Positions 31,224-42,300 of a DNA stretch of 64,000 bases are shown in pieces. The translations under genes were made by a program, and so were the position numbers. The notes below the pieces were generated by a model. It did not search any database, had not been told where the DNA came from, and worked only from the letters and a program-made list of their open reading frames with translations. Location: contig NC_053040.3 of the NCBI RefSeq assembly GCF_002575655.3, forward strand, positions 460,336,780 to 460,400,779, in the 5' to 3' direction. This stretch comes from Aegilops tauschii subsp. strangulata (lineage: Eukaryota > Streptophyta > Magnoliopsida > Poales > Poaceae). Every line of letters begins with the position of its first letter. The stretch's first letter is position 1.

Positions 31224-32766
31224 TGCTAATACGTCTCCGTCGTATCTATAATTTTTGATTGTTCCATGCCAATATTAGACAACTTTCATATACTTTTTGG
31301 CAACTTTTTATACTATTTTCGGGACTAACATATTGATCCAGTGCCCAGTGCCAGTTCCTGTTTGTTGCCTGTTTTTTGTTTCGCGGAAAATCCATATCAA
31401 ACAGAGTCCAAACGGGGTAAAACTTGACGGAGATTTTTTTTGGAATATTTATGAATTTTGGGAAGAAGAATCAATGCAATACGATGCCCGAGGGGGCCAC
31501 GAGGCAGGGGGCGCGCCCTAGGGGGTCATGCGCGCCCTGGAACCTCGTGGCCACCCCAAAAGGCGGTTGGAGCCCTTCTTTCGCCGCAAGAAAGCTAATT
31601 TCCGGATAGAGATCGTATCCAAAATTCAGCCCAATCGGAGTTACGGATCTCCGATTATAAAAGAAACGGTGAAAGGCCAGATCTGAGAGCGCAGAAACAG
31701 AGAAAGACAGAGAGACAGATCCAATCTCGGAGGGGCTCTCGCCCCTCCCACGCCATGGAGACCATGGACCAGAGGGGAAACCCTTCTACCACCTAGGGAG
31801 AAGGTCAAGGAAGAAGAAGAAGGAGGGGGGCTCTCTCCCCCTCGCTTCCGGTGGCGCCGGAGTGCCACCGGGGGCCATCATCGTCACCGCAATCTACACC
31901 AACACCTCCGTCATCTTCACCAACATCTCCATCACCTCCCCCCCCCCTCTATCTACAGTGGTCCACTCTCCCGCAACCCACTGTACCCTCTACTTAAACA
32001 TGGTGCTTTATGCTTCATATTATTATCCAATGATGTGTTGCCATCCTATGATGTCTGAGTAGATTTTCATTGTCCTATCGGTATTTGGTGAATTGCTATG
32101 ATTGGTTTAATTTGCTTGTGGTTATGTTGCTGTCCTTTGGTGCCCATCATATGAGCGCGCGTGTGGATCACACCATAGGGTTAGTTGTATGTTGATAGGA
32201 CTATGTATTGGAGGGCAAGAGTGGCAGAAGCTTCAACCTAGCATAGAAATTGATGTATACAGGATTGAAGGGGGACCAATATATATATTAATGCTATGGT
32301 AGGGTTTTACCTTAATGAACGTTAGTAGTTGCGGATGCTTGCTAATAGTTTCAATCATAAGTGCATAGAATTCCAAGTCAGGGATGACATGCTAGCAGTG
32401 GCCTCTCCCACATAAAACTTGCTATCAGTCTAGTAAAGTAGTCAATTGCTTAGGGACAATTTTGCAACTCCTACCACCACTTTTCCACACTCGCTATACT
32501 AACTTTATTGCTTCTTTACCTAAACAGCCCCTAGTTTTTATTTACGCGCTCTTTATTATCTTGCAAACCTATCCAAAAACACCTACAAAGTACTTCTAGT
32601 TTTATACTTGTTCTAGGCAAAGCGAACGTCAAGCGTGCGTAGAGTTGTATCGGTGGTCGATAAAACTTGAGGGGAATATTTGTTCTACCTTTAGCTCCTC
32701 GTTGGGTTCGACACTCTTCCTTATCGAAAGAGGCTACAATTGATCCCCTATACTTGTGGGTTATCA
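31224..32766 (+). mobile_element. F LTR3, complete (1543 bp)
   Basis: Begins TGCTAATACGTCTCCGTCG after the polypurine tract and ends CTTGTGGGTTATCA. TATA box (ATTATAAAAG) near 31656. The flanking base group ACCGC (32767-32771) should be one target-site copy in element C; the other was removed by the deletion on the left. Confidence 0.9.
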
Positions 32767-35680
32767 ACCGCTTAACGACGTCGATACGCGGCACCGCATT
32801 AGCAAGTCGCCGCACCAAACCAAAATAACTATCCGGAATCGGCTCATTCGGCCACAGCCCAATAATGGCATCCTTCATGGCAGAACCGGATAGTCTGTGG
32901 AGCTTGGCCCATTGGGCCATCTGTTCGTTCAGCAACAGTGGGCGCTTTGACGCACCGAATTGTGAACAGAAAAGCTTCTCCATTGCATACCCTTCTCGCG
33001 CTTGGTAAAACTGCGCCGCATCGGAAGCACTCTTCGGCAAGTCCAATAACGCGTCTGGAGAACTCCACATTTTATTAAGTGGAGCATAATTCGGATCGCC
33101 GAACTTAGTTTGCAATAAAGGGCTTACCAGCCGCGATCTCCCCAGCTTGTCGGATTTCCTCCCGGGTCGCTCTAGATTCGGACCGTGCTTCTTTCGCCTC
33201 TCGTAAGGCCTTGTGAAGATCAGCCGTTTTGACTTTATTGTCCTTCTCGAGGATTTCACAGAGGCTAGTGGCATCCTTTAGCTCACGCGCCATCGTGGAT
33301 ATTTTCTCCTTGCATTGGCGCCGAACAGCCTGTTCGGCCTTTAACTCGGCAGATGCCTTCTCGGCAGCTGCATTGCTAATCCGGGCCTGCTCCTTGGCCT
33401 GGGCCAGCTCAGCCCGAAGGATCTCGGCCGTGGCGGCACCATCTGCAGTAATGCATATCTCAGTATACAATATTTCGCGTGATGCTTACATTACAAAGCA
33501 CATGCTTGCAAGGACTGCATCCAAAAACATACCTTACGACTCGTCAAGTCGCCTGTTGATAAGCGTAAGGTTATCTTCCGCCATACCAAGCTTCCGCTCA
33601 AGATCAGCAACTTCTGTAGTGCGGGCGGACGCCAGGGAAGGGACAGCCTGCGTTTCAATTTATCATATTATTTCCTGGACATATCTTTTTGATCCTCTGA
33701 TCGCCTCCCTTGGGAACCCAATCTGAGTCTCAGGGGCTACTACCTATACACAGCTGCAGTTGTGAATAAAACACAATTAAAAAATTCACAGTACAAACCT
33801 TGAAGCCTCTTAGCAGGCTCGTGCAGGCTTCATTCAATCCACTTTTCGCGGACATAACCTTTTCAATCACCATACCCATCAAGGTACGATGCTCCTCCGA
33901 GACGGACGCCTGTCGCAGCATGTTCGTCAATATATCCGGTGCTTCTAAACCTCCACAAGCTGCTGTAGGAGTACGACCTCCCTTTGAAGGGATCCGTTTA
34001 TTTGTCCCTGAAGTTGTCTCCGGCTGTAGGCCGGACAATTCGGGGCCTTCATTGCTGGCCCCTGGACTCTGGACCACCGAAGTATTACCTTCGAGTCGTG
34101 TCTTCGCCATCCCTCGCACCACTTGTTGATCAGGGGAGACCCTCCGCGACGACACCTCAAAGTTGTCCGCCCTATTGGGCGAGGAGGCCGGTGGAGGCAT
34201 CTCGCTTTCCATCATCTCTGGGAGAAGGTCCCCCGAGGAAGAGGATTGTCGAAGACTGTTTGCCGAAATGCAAAAAACATGTATTCCAGATGTTACCTCG
34301 GTCGAAAGAAAGGAACAGGATATGTTTAAAAACACCTTTGTTCACTTACGATTTGCCTGGAGGTTTGTCCTCTCTGTGGGACTGCACGATAACGTCGTCC
34401 TCTAGGCCCGAGCCACCCAACAGGGGCATCTCGCCTCGCTTAGGAGTTGTTTCCTCCCAACCTTCGGAGGCGGCCCTTTTCTTACCATGGGGAGAAGGGA
34501 TGTTGGCTTCTCTTTCACTTTGGCCTTCGGGCAGGGGAATCTTGATCTCCCCGGACACGGTGTCTGATATACCCTCGGAAGGGAGGCCATCTTTAGCCTT
34601 CCCGCTCTCCGCCTTGTCTCCCTCCGCAGGCACCTGGTACGGTGCCAGGGCCAGCATCCTTGTTAGTACGGGATTCGCTGAGTCTTCGTGTAGGGAGGCC
34701 GAACACCTAATCTGCTCTGCTTTCTTTATCTAGCCCTGGAAGAAGATGGTTTGGTCAGAAACGTACTGCGGCATATTTAACTATGAATTCTTCGGGAGTT
34801 GAGCGCTTACCGAGGTATCCGGATGGTTGCAGTCAAGGCCGATGTCCTCGGTGGTGTCCGGCCATTGTTTTCGTTTCCCGAAAAGAAGCTTACACATTCC
34901 TTTGTGCGTAGTGCCAAAGAAGTGTTGGAGGGTTCGTGGTCCTTCCGGATTAAACTCCCACATGCGGAGAGACCTACGCTGGCATGGCAGGGCTCGGCGG
35001 ACTAACATTACTTGTATCACGTTGACAAGGTCGATGTCCTTCTCAAGGAGGGTTCGGATGCGGCTCTCAAGAGTCTGCACTTCGTCGACTGATCCCCAGT
35101 CCAGCCCCTTATTGATCCATGATGCAAGCTGTAATGGAGGGCCAGAACGGAACGCAGGTATAGCTGCCCACCTGGTACCGTAGGGTTCTATGACGTAAAA
35201 CCACTCCCGCCGCCATTGGTTGGAAGTTTCGGTGAAAGAGCCTTTTGGCCAGGGAGAATCGGTAAGCTTGCTCACTGCAGCACCGCCGCACTCCTCCTGT
35301 TCCCCGTCGACCACCTTCGGCTTCACACCAAAGGTCTTGAGCCATAAGCTGAAGTGTGGGGGAATTCGGAGGAAGGCCTCACACGTGATGATAAACGCTG
35401 AAACATGGAGGAAAGAATCTGGGGCTAGATCGTGAAAATCTAGTCCGTAATAAAACATGAGCCCCCGGACGAAGGGGTGAAGAGCGAACCCAAGCCCTCG
35501 GAGGAAGTGAGAGATGAATACGACCCTCTCGCCAGATCTGGGGGTCGGAATAACCTGTCCTTGAGCAGGAAGCCTGTGGGGGATCTCCGCGGTCAGGTAC
35601 CTGGCCGCCCGAAGCTTCGCAGTGTCCTCCTCTGTAACAAAGGAAGCCACCCATCAGCCCTGTGGGCCGGGTCTGGACAT
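32767..35680 (-). pseudogene. Antisense accessory gene of element C with putative gypsy-type transposon domain (PF04195-like)
   Basis: Lies between the lost gag-pol and the 3' LTR of C, on the opposite strand, like the genes in A and B. Inferred exons (minus): 35680-34811, 34735-34350, 34255-33799, 33647-33538 and 33442-32767; introns have GT (GTAAGC, GTAAGT, GTTTGT, GTAAGG) and AG ends. Exon 1 encodes the domain often annotated as putative gypsy-type transposon (FHDLAPDSFLHVSAFI, CEAFLRIPPHFSLWLKTFGV). Exons 4-5 encode a long coiled-coil-like region, then a block with GLWPNEPIPDSYF resembling LWPDQAVPRTP of A and B. Defects: TGA at 35654-35656 nine codons after the ATG, TAG at 34730-34732, and a frameshift near 33128. 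The C-terminus is cut by F at 32766. Molecular function unknown. Confidence 0.7.
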
Positions 35681-35783
35681 GATCGGAAGGCTTGAAGCAA
35701 CAAAGTCGAACCTTGGGTGTTAGAACTCGAGATTGGAGAGGCTGAGGAGAGGTTTGGCGTGAAAAGGGGATGGCCCTTGGCTC

Positions 35784-35793
35784 CTTTATAAAG
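35784..35793 (-). promoter_or_regulatory. TATA-like box upstream of the C accessory gene
   Basis: CTTTATAAAG on the minus strand, about 104 nt upstream of the first ATG (35680). The spacing leaves room for a start site near 35755 and a leader of roughly 75 nt that is Cys/Thr-codon-free and pyrimidine-rich, as in plant leaders. It suggests the antisense gene has its own promoter. The box is nearly palindromic, so orientation rests on the gene position. Confidence 0.45.
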
Positions 35794-36216
35794 ACAACAG
35801 GTGTCGAACGCCTCCTCCTAAGCCTGAAAACCTGCCTATTCCTAAGGGATCTTCCCAGTGGAACGGTTGGGTTACCCACGCTCGTATTGATGAGAATCCC
35901 GTAATAAGGGGACACGATCTCTGCTTCGACAAGACGTGCCAATAAAAGCCACGCACGTGGAACGGCGGGACAAGGAACGGTTCGAAATAAAGACCGGGCA
36001 AGCATGATGTCACGTTGCAAAAAGTTTTCAGCAGATTGGACTCGTGAAATATTATACTCTCTGCGGTTGTGTGGGGTACTTATGTTTGCAGATCCGGACA
36101 CAGTCGTTACGTCCGAAGACTATCTTGGAGTATGCAGGAAGGGGAACCCGCCTTGCAATGCCGAAGACAATCTGCGCGTCGGACACCTCGTCATTGAAGC
36201 CTGGTTCAGGGGCTAC
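35794..36216. other. Element C sequence between accessory-gene promoter and 3' LTR
   Basis: About 420 bp of noncoding internal sequence. It ends with GGTTCAGGGGCTAC directly before the LTR, the position of the polypurine tract. No supported ORF; on the minus strand it would be the upstream region of the accessory gene. Confidence 0.55.
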
Positions 36217-36689
36217 TGAGGGAGTCCTGGTCTAAGGGGTCCTCGGGCATCCGGCCTGTTAGCCATGGGCCAGACTGATGGGCTGTAAAGATACAAGATT
36301 GAAGACTCTCCCCGTGTCCGAATGGGACTCTCCTTGGTGTGGAAGGCAAGCTTAGCGACTAGATATGAAGATTCCTTTTCTCTGTAACCAACTTTGTACA
36401 ACCCTAGCCCCCTCCGGTGTCTATATAAACCGGAGGGCTTAGTCCGGAAAGACATATATATAGTCATACAGGCTAGACTTCTAGGGTGTTAGCCATCACG
36501 ATCTCGTGGTAGATCAACTCTTGTAATACTCATATTCATCAAGATCAATCAAGCAGGAAGAAGGGAATTACCTCCATAGAGAGGGCCCGAACCTGGGTAA
36601 ACATTGTGTCCCCCGCCTCCTGTTACCATCGACCTTAAACGCACATTTCGGGACCCCCTACCCGAGATCCGCCGGTTTTGACACCAACA
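36217..36689 (+). mobile_element. Element C 3' LTR, complete (473 bp)
   Basis: Begins TGAGGGAGTCCTGG and ends TTTTGACACCAACA. A TATA box (CTATATAAAC) lies at 36421-36430. It is followed by CCGGT (36690-36694), the same five bases that precede the 5' LTR remnant at 13471, so the two LTRs belong to one insertion. The family is common in Triticeae; I do not assign a name. Confidence 0.92.
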
Positions 36690-36694
36690 CCGGT

Positions 36695-37729
36695 AACCCT
36701 CGGTACTCCGGTAAATGCCCGAACTCATCCGGAACCATTCCGATGTCCAAACATACTCATCCAATATATCGATCTTTATGTCTCGACCATTTCGAGACTC
36801 CTCATCATGTCTGTGATCACATCCGGGACTCCAAACAACCTTTGGTACATCAAAACACGTAAACTCATAATGTTGAGCGTCACCAAACGTTAAGCGTGCG
36901 GACCCTACGGGTTCGAGAACTATGTAGACATGACCGAGACTCATCTCCGGTCAATAACCAATAGCGGAACCTGGATGCTCATATTGGTTCCTACATATTC
37001 TACAAAGATCTTTATCGGTCAAACCGCATAAGAACATACGTTGTTCCCTTTGTCATCGGTATGTTACTTGCCCGAGATTCGATCGTCGGTATCTCAATAC
37101 CTAGTTCAATCTCGTTACCGGCAAGTCTCTTTACTCGTTCCATAATGCATCATCCCGCAACTAAATCATTAGTCACATTGCTTTCAAGGCTTATAGTGAT
37201 GTGCATTACCGAGAGGGCCAGAGATACCTCTCCGACAATCGGAGTGACAAATCCTAATCTCGATCTATGCCAACTCAACAAACACCATCAGAGACAACTG
37301 TAGAGCATCTTTATAATCACCCAGTTACGTTGTGACGTTTGATAGCACAGAAAGTGTTCCTCCGGTATTTGGGAGTTGCATAATCTCATAGTCATAGGAA
37401 CATGTATAAGTCATGAAGAAAGCAATAGCGACATACTAAACGATCAAGTGCTAAGCTAACGGAATGGGTCAAGTCAATCACATCATTCTCTAATGATGTG
37501 ATCCCGTTCATCAAATGACAACTCATGTCTATGGCTAGGAAACTTAACCATCTTTGATTAACGAGCTAGTCAAGTAGAGGCATACTAGTGACACTCTGTT
37601 TGTCTATGTATTCACACTTGTACTAAGTTTTCAGTTAATACAATTCTAGCATGAATAATAAACATTTATCATGATATAAGGAAATATAAATAACAACTTT
37701 ATTATTGCCTCTAGGGCATATTTCCTTCA
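36695..37729 (-). mobile_element. Angela/BARE-type copia LTR D, right fragment
   Basis: The reverse complement starts TGAAGGAAATATGCCCTAGAGG at 37729 and matches about the first 1040 bp of the copia G LTR. With 13323-13470 it forms one LTR interrupted by C. D is inserted in an older C-family LTR (E) right after its own 5' end; the adjoining target flank is TAAAC (37730-37734). Confidence 0.9.
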
Positions 37730-37895
37730 TAAACCCCATATGCATCCAAGATAATCAAGCAGGAAGTAGGGTATTACCTCCATTAAGAGGGCCCGAACCT
37801 GGGTAAACATCGTGTCCCTGTCTCTTGTTACCTTCGATCCTCAGACGCACAGTTCGGGACCCCCTACCCGAGATCCGCCGGTTTTGACACCGACA
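37730..37895 (+). mobile_element. E: 3' part of an older C-family LTR
   Basis: Matches the last ~165 bp of the C LTR (from the AATCAAGCAGGAAG region) and ends TTTTGACACCGACA. No primer site follows, so it is a 3' LTR or solo LTR. The rest should lie beyond the left edge of the window, on the other side of D. Confidence 0.85.
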
Positions 37896-38555
37896 ACCAT
37901 GGTCTCGCTGCCGCAACACGTCGGAGTATCTGGTGGGGGATGATCTAACTAGGGATCGAGTGCGGCATTGAGAAAGGGAGGAAGAAGGGGAAATTAGCTT
38001 AACAAGTGAGAGAGAGAGAGAGAGAGAAACTGAAATGATTGATGCCTCATTCGCTCGGTCAGTTCACTGGATCAATTGCCCTGTGACATGGTAACTAGCC
38101 CACGCCAAGATGTGTGCGGTGGATCCAACGGCTACAAGGACGTTCGATCTGAAATCCTGAAAACCCGGCGTCAGATTTTTATCGATCCCGACTAAATTTT
38201 TGTTAAGAAAAAACTGGATTGGACTGTGTAGCCAGTCGGCACGATCGATGGCTAAATCCGGCCCCATCACCCGTGGGCGAAGCAACCGATGACAAACATG
38301 CAGATCATTCACACGCTCGTCCGCCCCGACCGCGTACGTGGAGCCAAGCGCGTCACGTCATTCCCACGCACCGACTCCCCTCCTCCGCGAAGTCTAACGC
38401 CACACGATCTCATCACGCTTATATAATCCCCTTCCCTCCCCCGCTGCTCACCTACCGACCTGGTTGCTTTCCTCTCCCACACCCGCTCCATTCTCCCGAT
38501 CACCACCGAATTCCCCTCGACTCATCACTCAACCAAGGAACCACCCTCGCCGGCC
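37896..38555. other. Low-copy DNA with promoter-like segment
   Basis: No transposon signature recognised. Contains a (GA)10 tract at 38008-38027 and, near the right end, a TATA-like TATATAAT at 38420-38427 followed by a CT-rich leader leading to an ATG at 38556 in good context (GCCGGCCATGG). This could be the remains of a host gene promoter. Confidence 0.45.
38008..38027. repeat. (GA)10 microsatellite
   Basis: Ten uninterrupted GA units; likely polymorphic in length. Confidence 0.9.
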
Positions 38556-39017
38556 ATGGACGCCGCCAACAGCCACGAGGACATCGACCTTACCTCCTTA
38601 TCTGGCGAAGAGGAGGACGACGACGATGAGGAGTACGACCTCGGGTCGTGGTCCGAGCCGCGGAAGGACGACCTGCTCCGGGCCACCACCCCTGCCTCCT
38701 CGACGCCAAGCTCCGGGGCCTCGATCTCAAGTACAAGAGCCACACAATGCCGCCCAGCTCTACCTTCACGTCGGCGGCGCCTTCGCCAATGCCCTTGGGT
38801 CCCGGCCGAGTGCCACACCACCTACGCCTTCGTCGACAAGGCGGCCGCCGCGGTGGAGGACGACTACGATGATGACCGCCACGGTCATCGCTCCTCCTCC
38901 TCGGCCTCGCGGCCTAGGTGGGTCCTCAAGGTGGGCCCGGGCTGGCAATTCTTGACACCCGTGGGGCAGGAGCTGCAGCTCAAGGCGCTCCCGAGGACCT
39001 CCACAGGTGCAACATAA
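38556..39017 (+). pseudogene. Host-gene-like block, probably frameshifted
   Basis: Starts MDAANSHEDIDLTSLSG in good initiation context behind a TATA-like box, is rich in Asp/Glu at first, and ends GAT followed by TAA at 39015-39017. The frame encodes WVLKVGPGWQFLTPVGQELQ near its end, which looks like real protein. In the middle, another frame reads LLDAKLRGLDLKYKSH and then LYLHVGGAFANALG, which also look like real protein, while the annotated frame there is Ser/Arg-rich and low in information. The simplest reading is a gene with at least two compensating frameshifts. A possible splice donor (ACAGGTGCAA) lies near 39002. I do not recognise the family. Confidence 0.4.
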
Positions 39018-39351
39018 GGAGTTGACGGTGACAGAGAAGACAAATACCCGCTTCGTGGATGGGGATGGGAAGAAGCTCCGACGGCCACATGGATTGGCCA
39101 TGTCCTACATGCTAGGGAATGGTGACATCCTTGCTGGATTGGGAGGGGGAAGAAGCTCAGGCGGGCACAAATGGGAGTTTTGCGAGCGAATGGGGATGGC
39201 TTGATGCAGGTCAAATGTATTTAAAGAGACCAAACACGCCTATCAATCTAGCAAGGGAATAAACGGGTAGGTTGGAGGATCTGACAAGTGTGACACGCCA
39301 AACAGCCAGACTAGTTTAATAAACAACGGCCTTACACAATTTATTAGATGG
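39018..39351. other. Low-copy flank before the LARD
   Basis: Contains two imperfect copies of a GGGAAGAAGCTC phrase (near 39067 and 39147), perhaps from the decayed gene to the left. Nothing else supported. Confidence 0.35.
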
Positions 39352-39356
39352 TCTGC

Positions 39357-42300
39357 TGTGATGCCCCGAGACCGACGCTTCGGACGCCTTCCATGTTTTC
39401 GTTGTCGCCGTGTGTTTTATTTGTTTGATGCATTCATCATGTCATCATCCGCATTGCATCGGCACTCGTTGCCGTCATTGTTTTTAAAACTTACATCCGT
39501 TCGTAGTTGCCGCGTCTCTCCGTTGTTATCGTTGCCCGTTCTCAGTCCAACCACTCACTTGACCTCGTTCGCCTAACCCCTCTTTGCACAGCGCATCGAC
39601 CCCTTGACCGTGTCCGAAACTTCCCCGAACTCGATCCGGGCGGTCGTGACCATTGGGTTCGGATCATCTCCAAATATCCCTCTAAAATCTTCGGTTTATT
39701 ATTTCAACCGTCCAACCCTAGCCCTAGCCTGTCCAATATCCACCAAATCCCCACGCCGCCGCCACTCCCTCCCTTGGTTTCAGCGCCGAGCCAACCACCA
39801 TCCATCTTCGATCCTCCTCCCTTAAACCCGCGGCCTCCGACCTCCTCCCGTGTTTTCCGGCCACGAGCAGGAGCCCCTGCCTCGCACCTCCTGCGGGCCT
39901 CCTCACCTGCAAGCAGCCGGAGCAGCAGCTCCCCGTCGCCGGAGGAACCTCGCCTCTGCCTTTTCTTCCTTCCCCGTTCCATTTCTTCTCCCCCAAACCT
40001 CACCTTGTTCTCCTCTATCTCTCTTTGAACAGGGCAACGGCGCCGCCACCATCCCCGCACGCTCGCGATGCGCCCGCCCGAGACCCCTGAGCAGGAGCGC
40101 TCGACCTTGTCTCCTCGTGCCGCCAAGCCGCCCGAGCACCTCCTCCTCCTCCCGTGCGCCTCGTCCACCCCGCCGCTGGCCGACCAAACCAACGGGAACC
40201 GCCTCGACGCCGTCCAAGCTCCTCCATCGGCCACCTCTACGAGCAGAGCCGCCGGACCAGCAGGCATGTGCCTCGCGCCTTCTCCTCTCCTTCTATCTCT
40301 TTTCCTCCCTCTCTGTATCTTCTCTGGAGTTTCCCTGCCGTGGCAGCCTCTCCGCAGGTCGCCAATGCTCCGACGGGATCAAGCCACTGGAGCTCCTGCA
40401 CCAGCCCTGACGTCGCCGCTCCTCGCCCCAAGTCCCTCGCCTCGCCGCCCCTTCGCCCGCTCGTCGGAGCTCTGCTCCAGGCGCCGCCCGCAGCTCACTG
40501 CATTGATCAGGAGAACGAGCGCATGAGCAGCGCTCGCGTTGACCGCGCCCTTGCCCAGCGGCCTCGCTCGGCCTGCCTCCACCAACTGGGCCTCAGCCCA
40601 TGGTGAGCCACCGCTGCGGCCCCCTTCCACTATTGGCCCAAGTGCAGATTCGGCCCGTAGATGTTTTTTTTCCAGTTCTGCGAATTTAGCATTATCCCAG
40701 GATTTACAGAATTGCAGAAAAACCCTCTTTGTTCATGCATTTAATAACTTCACAACCATGCATCGGATTAAAAGGATTTAAACTTGTAAAATGCCTAGAA
40801 TTTGATCTAGTTTCATAATATGCCACTTTCATCCATGTTAAAAATGTTTCAATGTGCTGTTTGATTTAATTTGCTTAAATGCCATGCTAAAATGATTTAA
40901 TTCATAACTAATTAACCGTAACTCGGATTTAAGTAAACTATATATCTAACTTGCTTGAAAAAAAGCCTAGTTTAACATGGTGAACTTTATTTTGCTGTTT
41001 AACAACATTAAAATTGTGTTTAGGGCAGAACAGTACCAATTCCAAAATATGCATATGAGGATTTTCCGGAATTGCTATTTGTTGTTCCGGCCTCATTTAA
41101 ACTTGCCTAAATAGTTAGTTTACTTATGCTTCACCTCTTGCCATGTTAATCAAAATTTAATATCGTTGGGTACATAAACGAGAGATAACTAAATATTTGA
41201 TGTGGTGTTTCGTTAATATGCAACTCGTTGCATATTGAGCTCCGCTTAATTTGTAGTATTGTTTGTGCACTTTGTCATCCCATGCCTCATTAAACCGGAC
41301 ATGCATCATAGTTGATTGTGCATCATGCCATGTTTATGTGATGGTTGTTTACCATGTTGTTCGCTTCTTTCCGGTGTTGTTCCTTCGGGTTAGTTCCGAT
41401 AACGTCGCGTTTGTGAGGATTTGTTCGACTTCGTCCGTTTGTCTTCTTCATGGACTCGTTCTTCTTCCTTGTGGGATCTCAGGCAAGATGACCATACCCT
41501 CGAAATCACTTCTATCTTTGCTTGCTAGTTGTTCGCTCTATTGCTATGCCGTGCTACCTACCACTTGCTATATCATGCCTCCCATATTGCCATGTCAAGC
41601 CTCTAACCAACCTTTCCTAGAAAACCGTTGTTTGGCTATGTTACTGCTTTGCTCAGCCCCTCTTATAGCGTTGCTAGTTGCAGGTGAAGATGAAGTTTGT
41701 TCCATGTTGGAACATGTTTATGTTGGGATATCACAATAGCTCTTATATTTTTAATTAATGCATCTATATACTTGGTAAAGGGTGGAAGTCTCGGCCTTAT
41801 GCCTGGTGTTTTGTTCCACTCTTGCCGCCCTAGTTTCCGTCATACCGGTGTTATGTTCCTTGATTTTGCGTTCCTTACGCGGTTGGGTGATTTATGGGAC
41901 CCCTTGACAGTTCGCCTTGAATAAAACTCTTCCAGCAAGGCCCAACATTAGTTTTACATTTGCCTAACAACCTAAGCCTTTTTCCCTTGGGTTTCCGGAG
42001 CCCGAGGGTCATCTTTATTTTAGCCCCCCCCCCCACCCCGTGCCAGTGCTCCTCTGAGTGCTGGTCCAAACCGAGCGATGTCCGGCGCCCCCTGGGCAAC
42101 CAGGGTCTATACCAACCCGACGTCTGGCTCATCCGGTGTGCCCTGAGAACGAGATACGTGCGACTCCTGTCGGGATTTGTCGGCACATCGGGCGGCTTTG
42201 CTGGTCTTGTTTTACCATTGTCGAAATGTCTTGTAAACCGGGATTCCGAGACTGGTCGGGTCTTCCCGGAAGAAGGAATATCCTTCGTTGACCGTGAGAG

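Larger units (their letters stand above)
24161..32766 (+). mobile_element. F: rearranged Athila/Sabrina-like gypsy array with three LTR copies
   Basis: Order: LTR1 (5' truncated), primer site, internal region with a non-gag-pol ORF, LTR2 (5' truncated), a short 3' internal piece, and complete LTR3. It can be read as two elements sharing LTR2, the second with almost all of its internal region deleted. The right end is intact at 32766, next to element C's accessory gene; the left end is a deletion breakpoint against element B. The LTR start TGCTAATACGTCTCC and the tRNA-Asp primer site fit the Sabrina/Athila group of Triticeae. Confidence 0.85.

Noticed and set aside
36217..36689. Solo LTR interpretation of the complete C LTR
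   Set aside because: The CCGGT duplication pairs it with the LTR remnant at 13471, and the C accessory gene lies directly inside it.
39700..40620. GC-rich Pro/Ala/Ser frames in the LARD LTRs (also 47070-48000)
   Set aside because: Frames break at different points in the two LTRs and occur on both strands; composition explains them.
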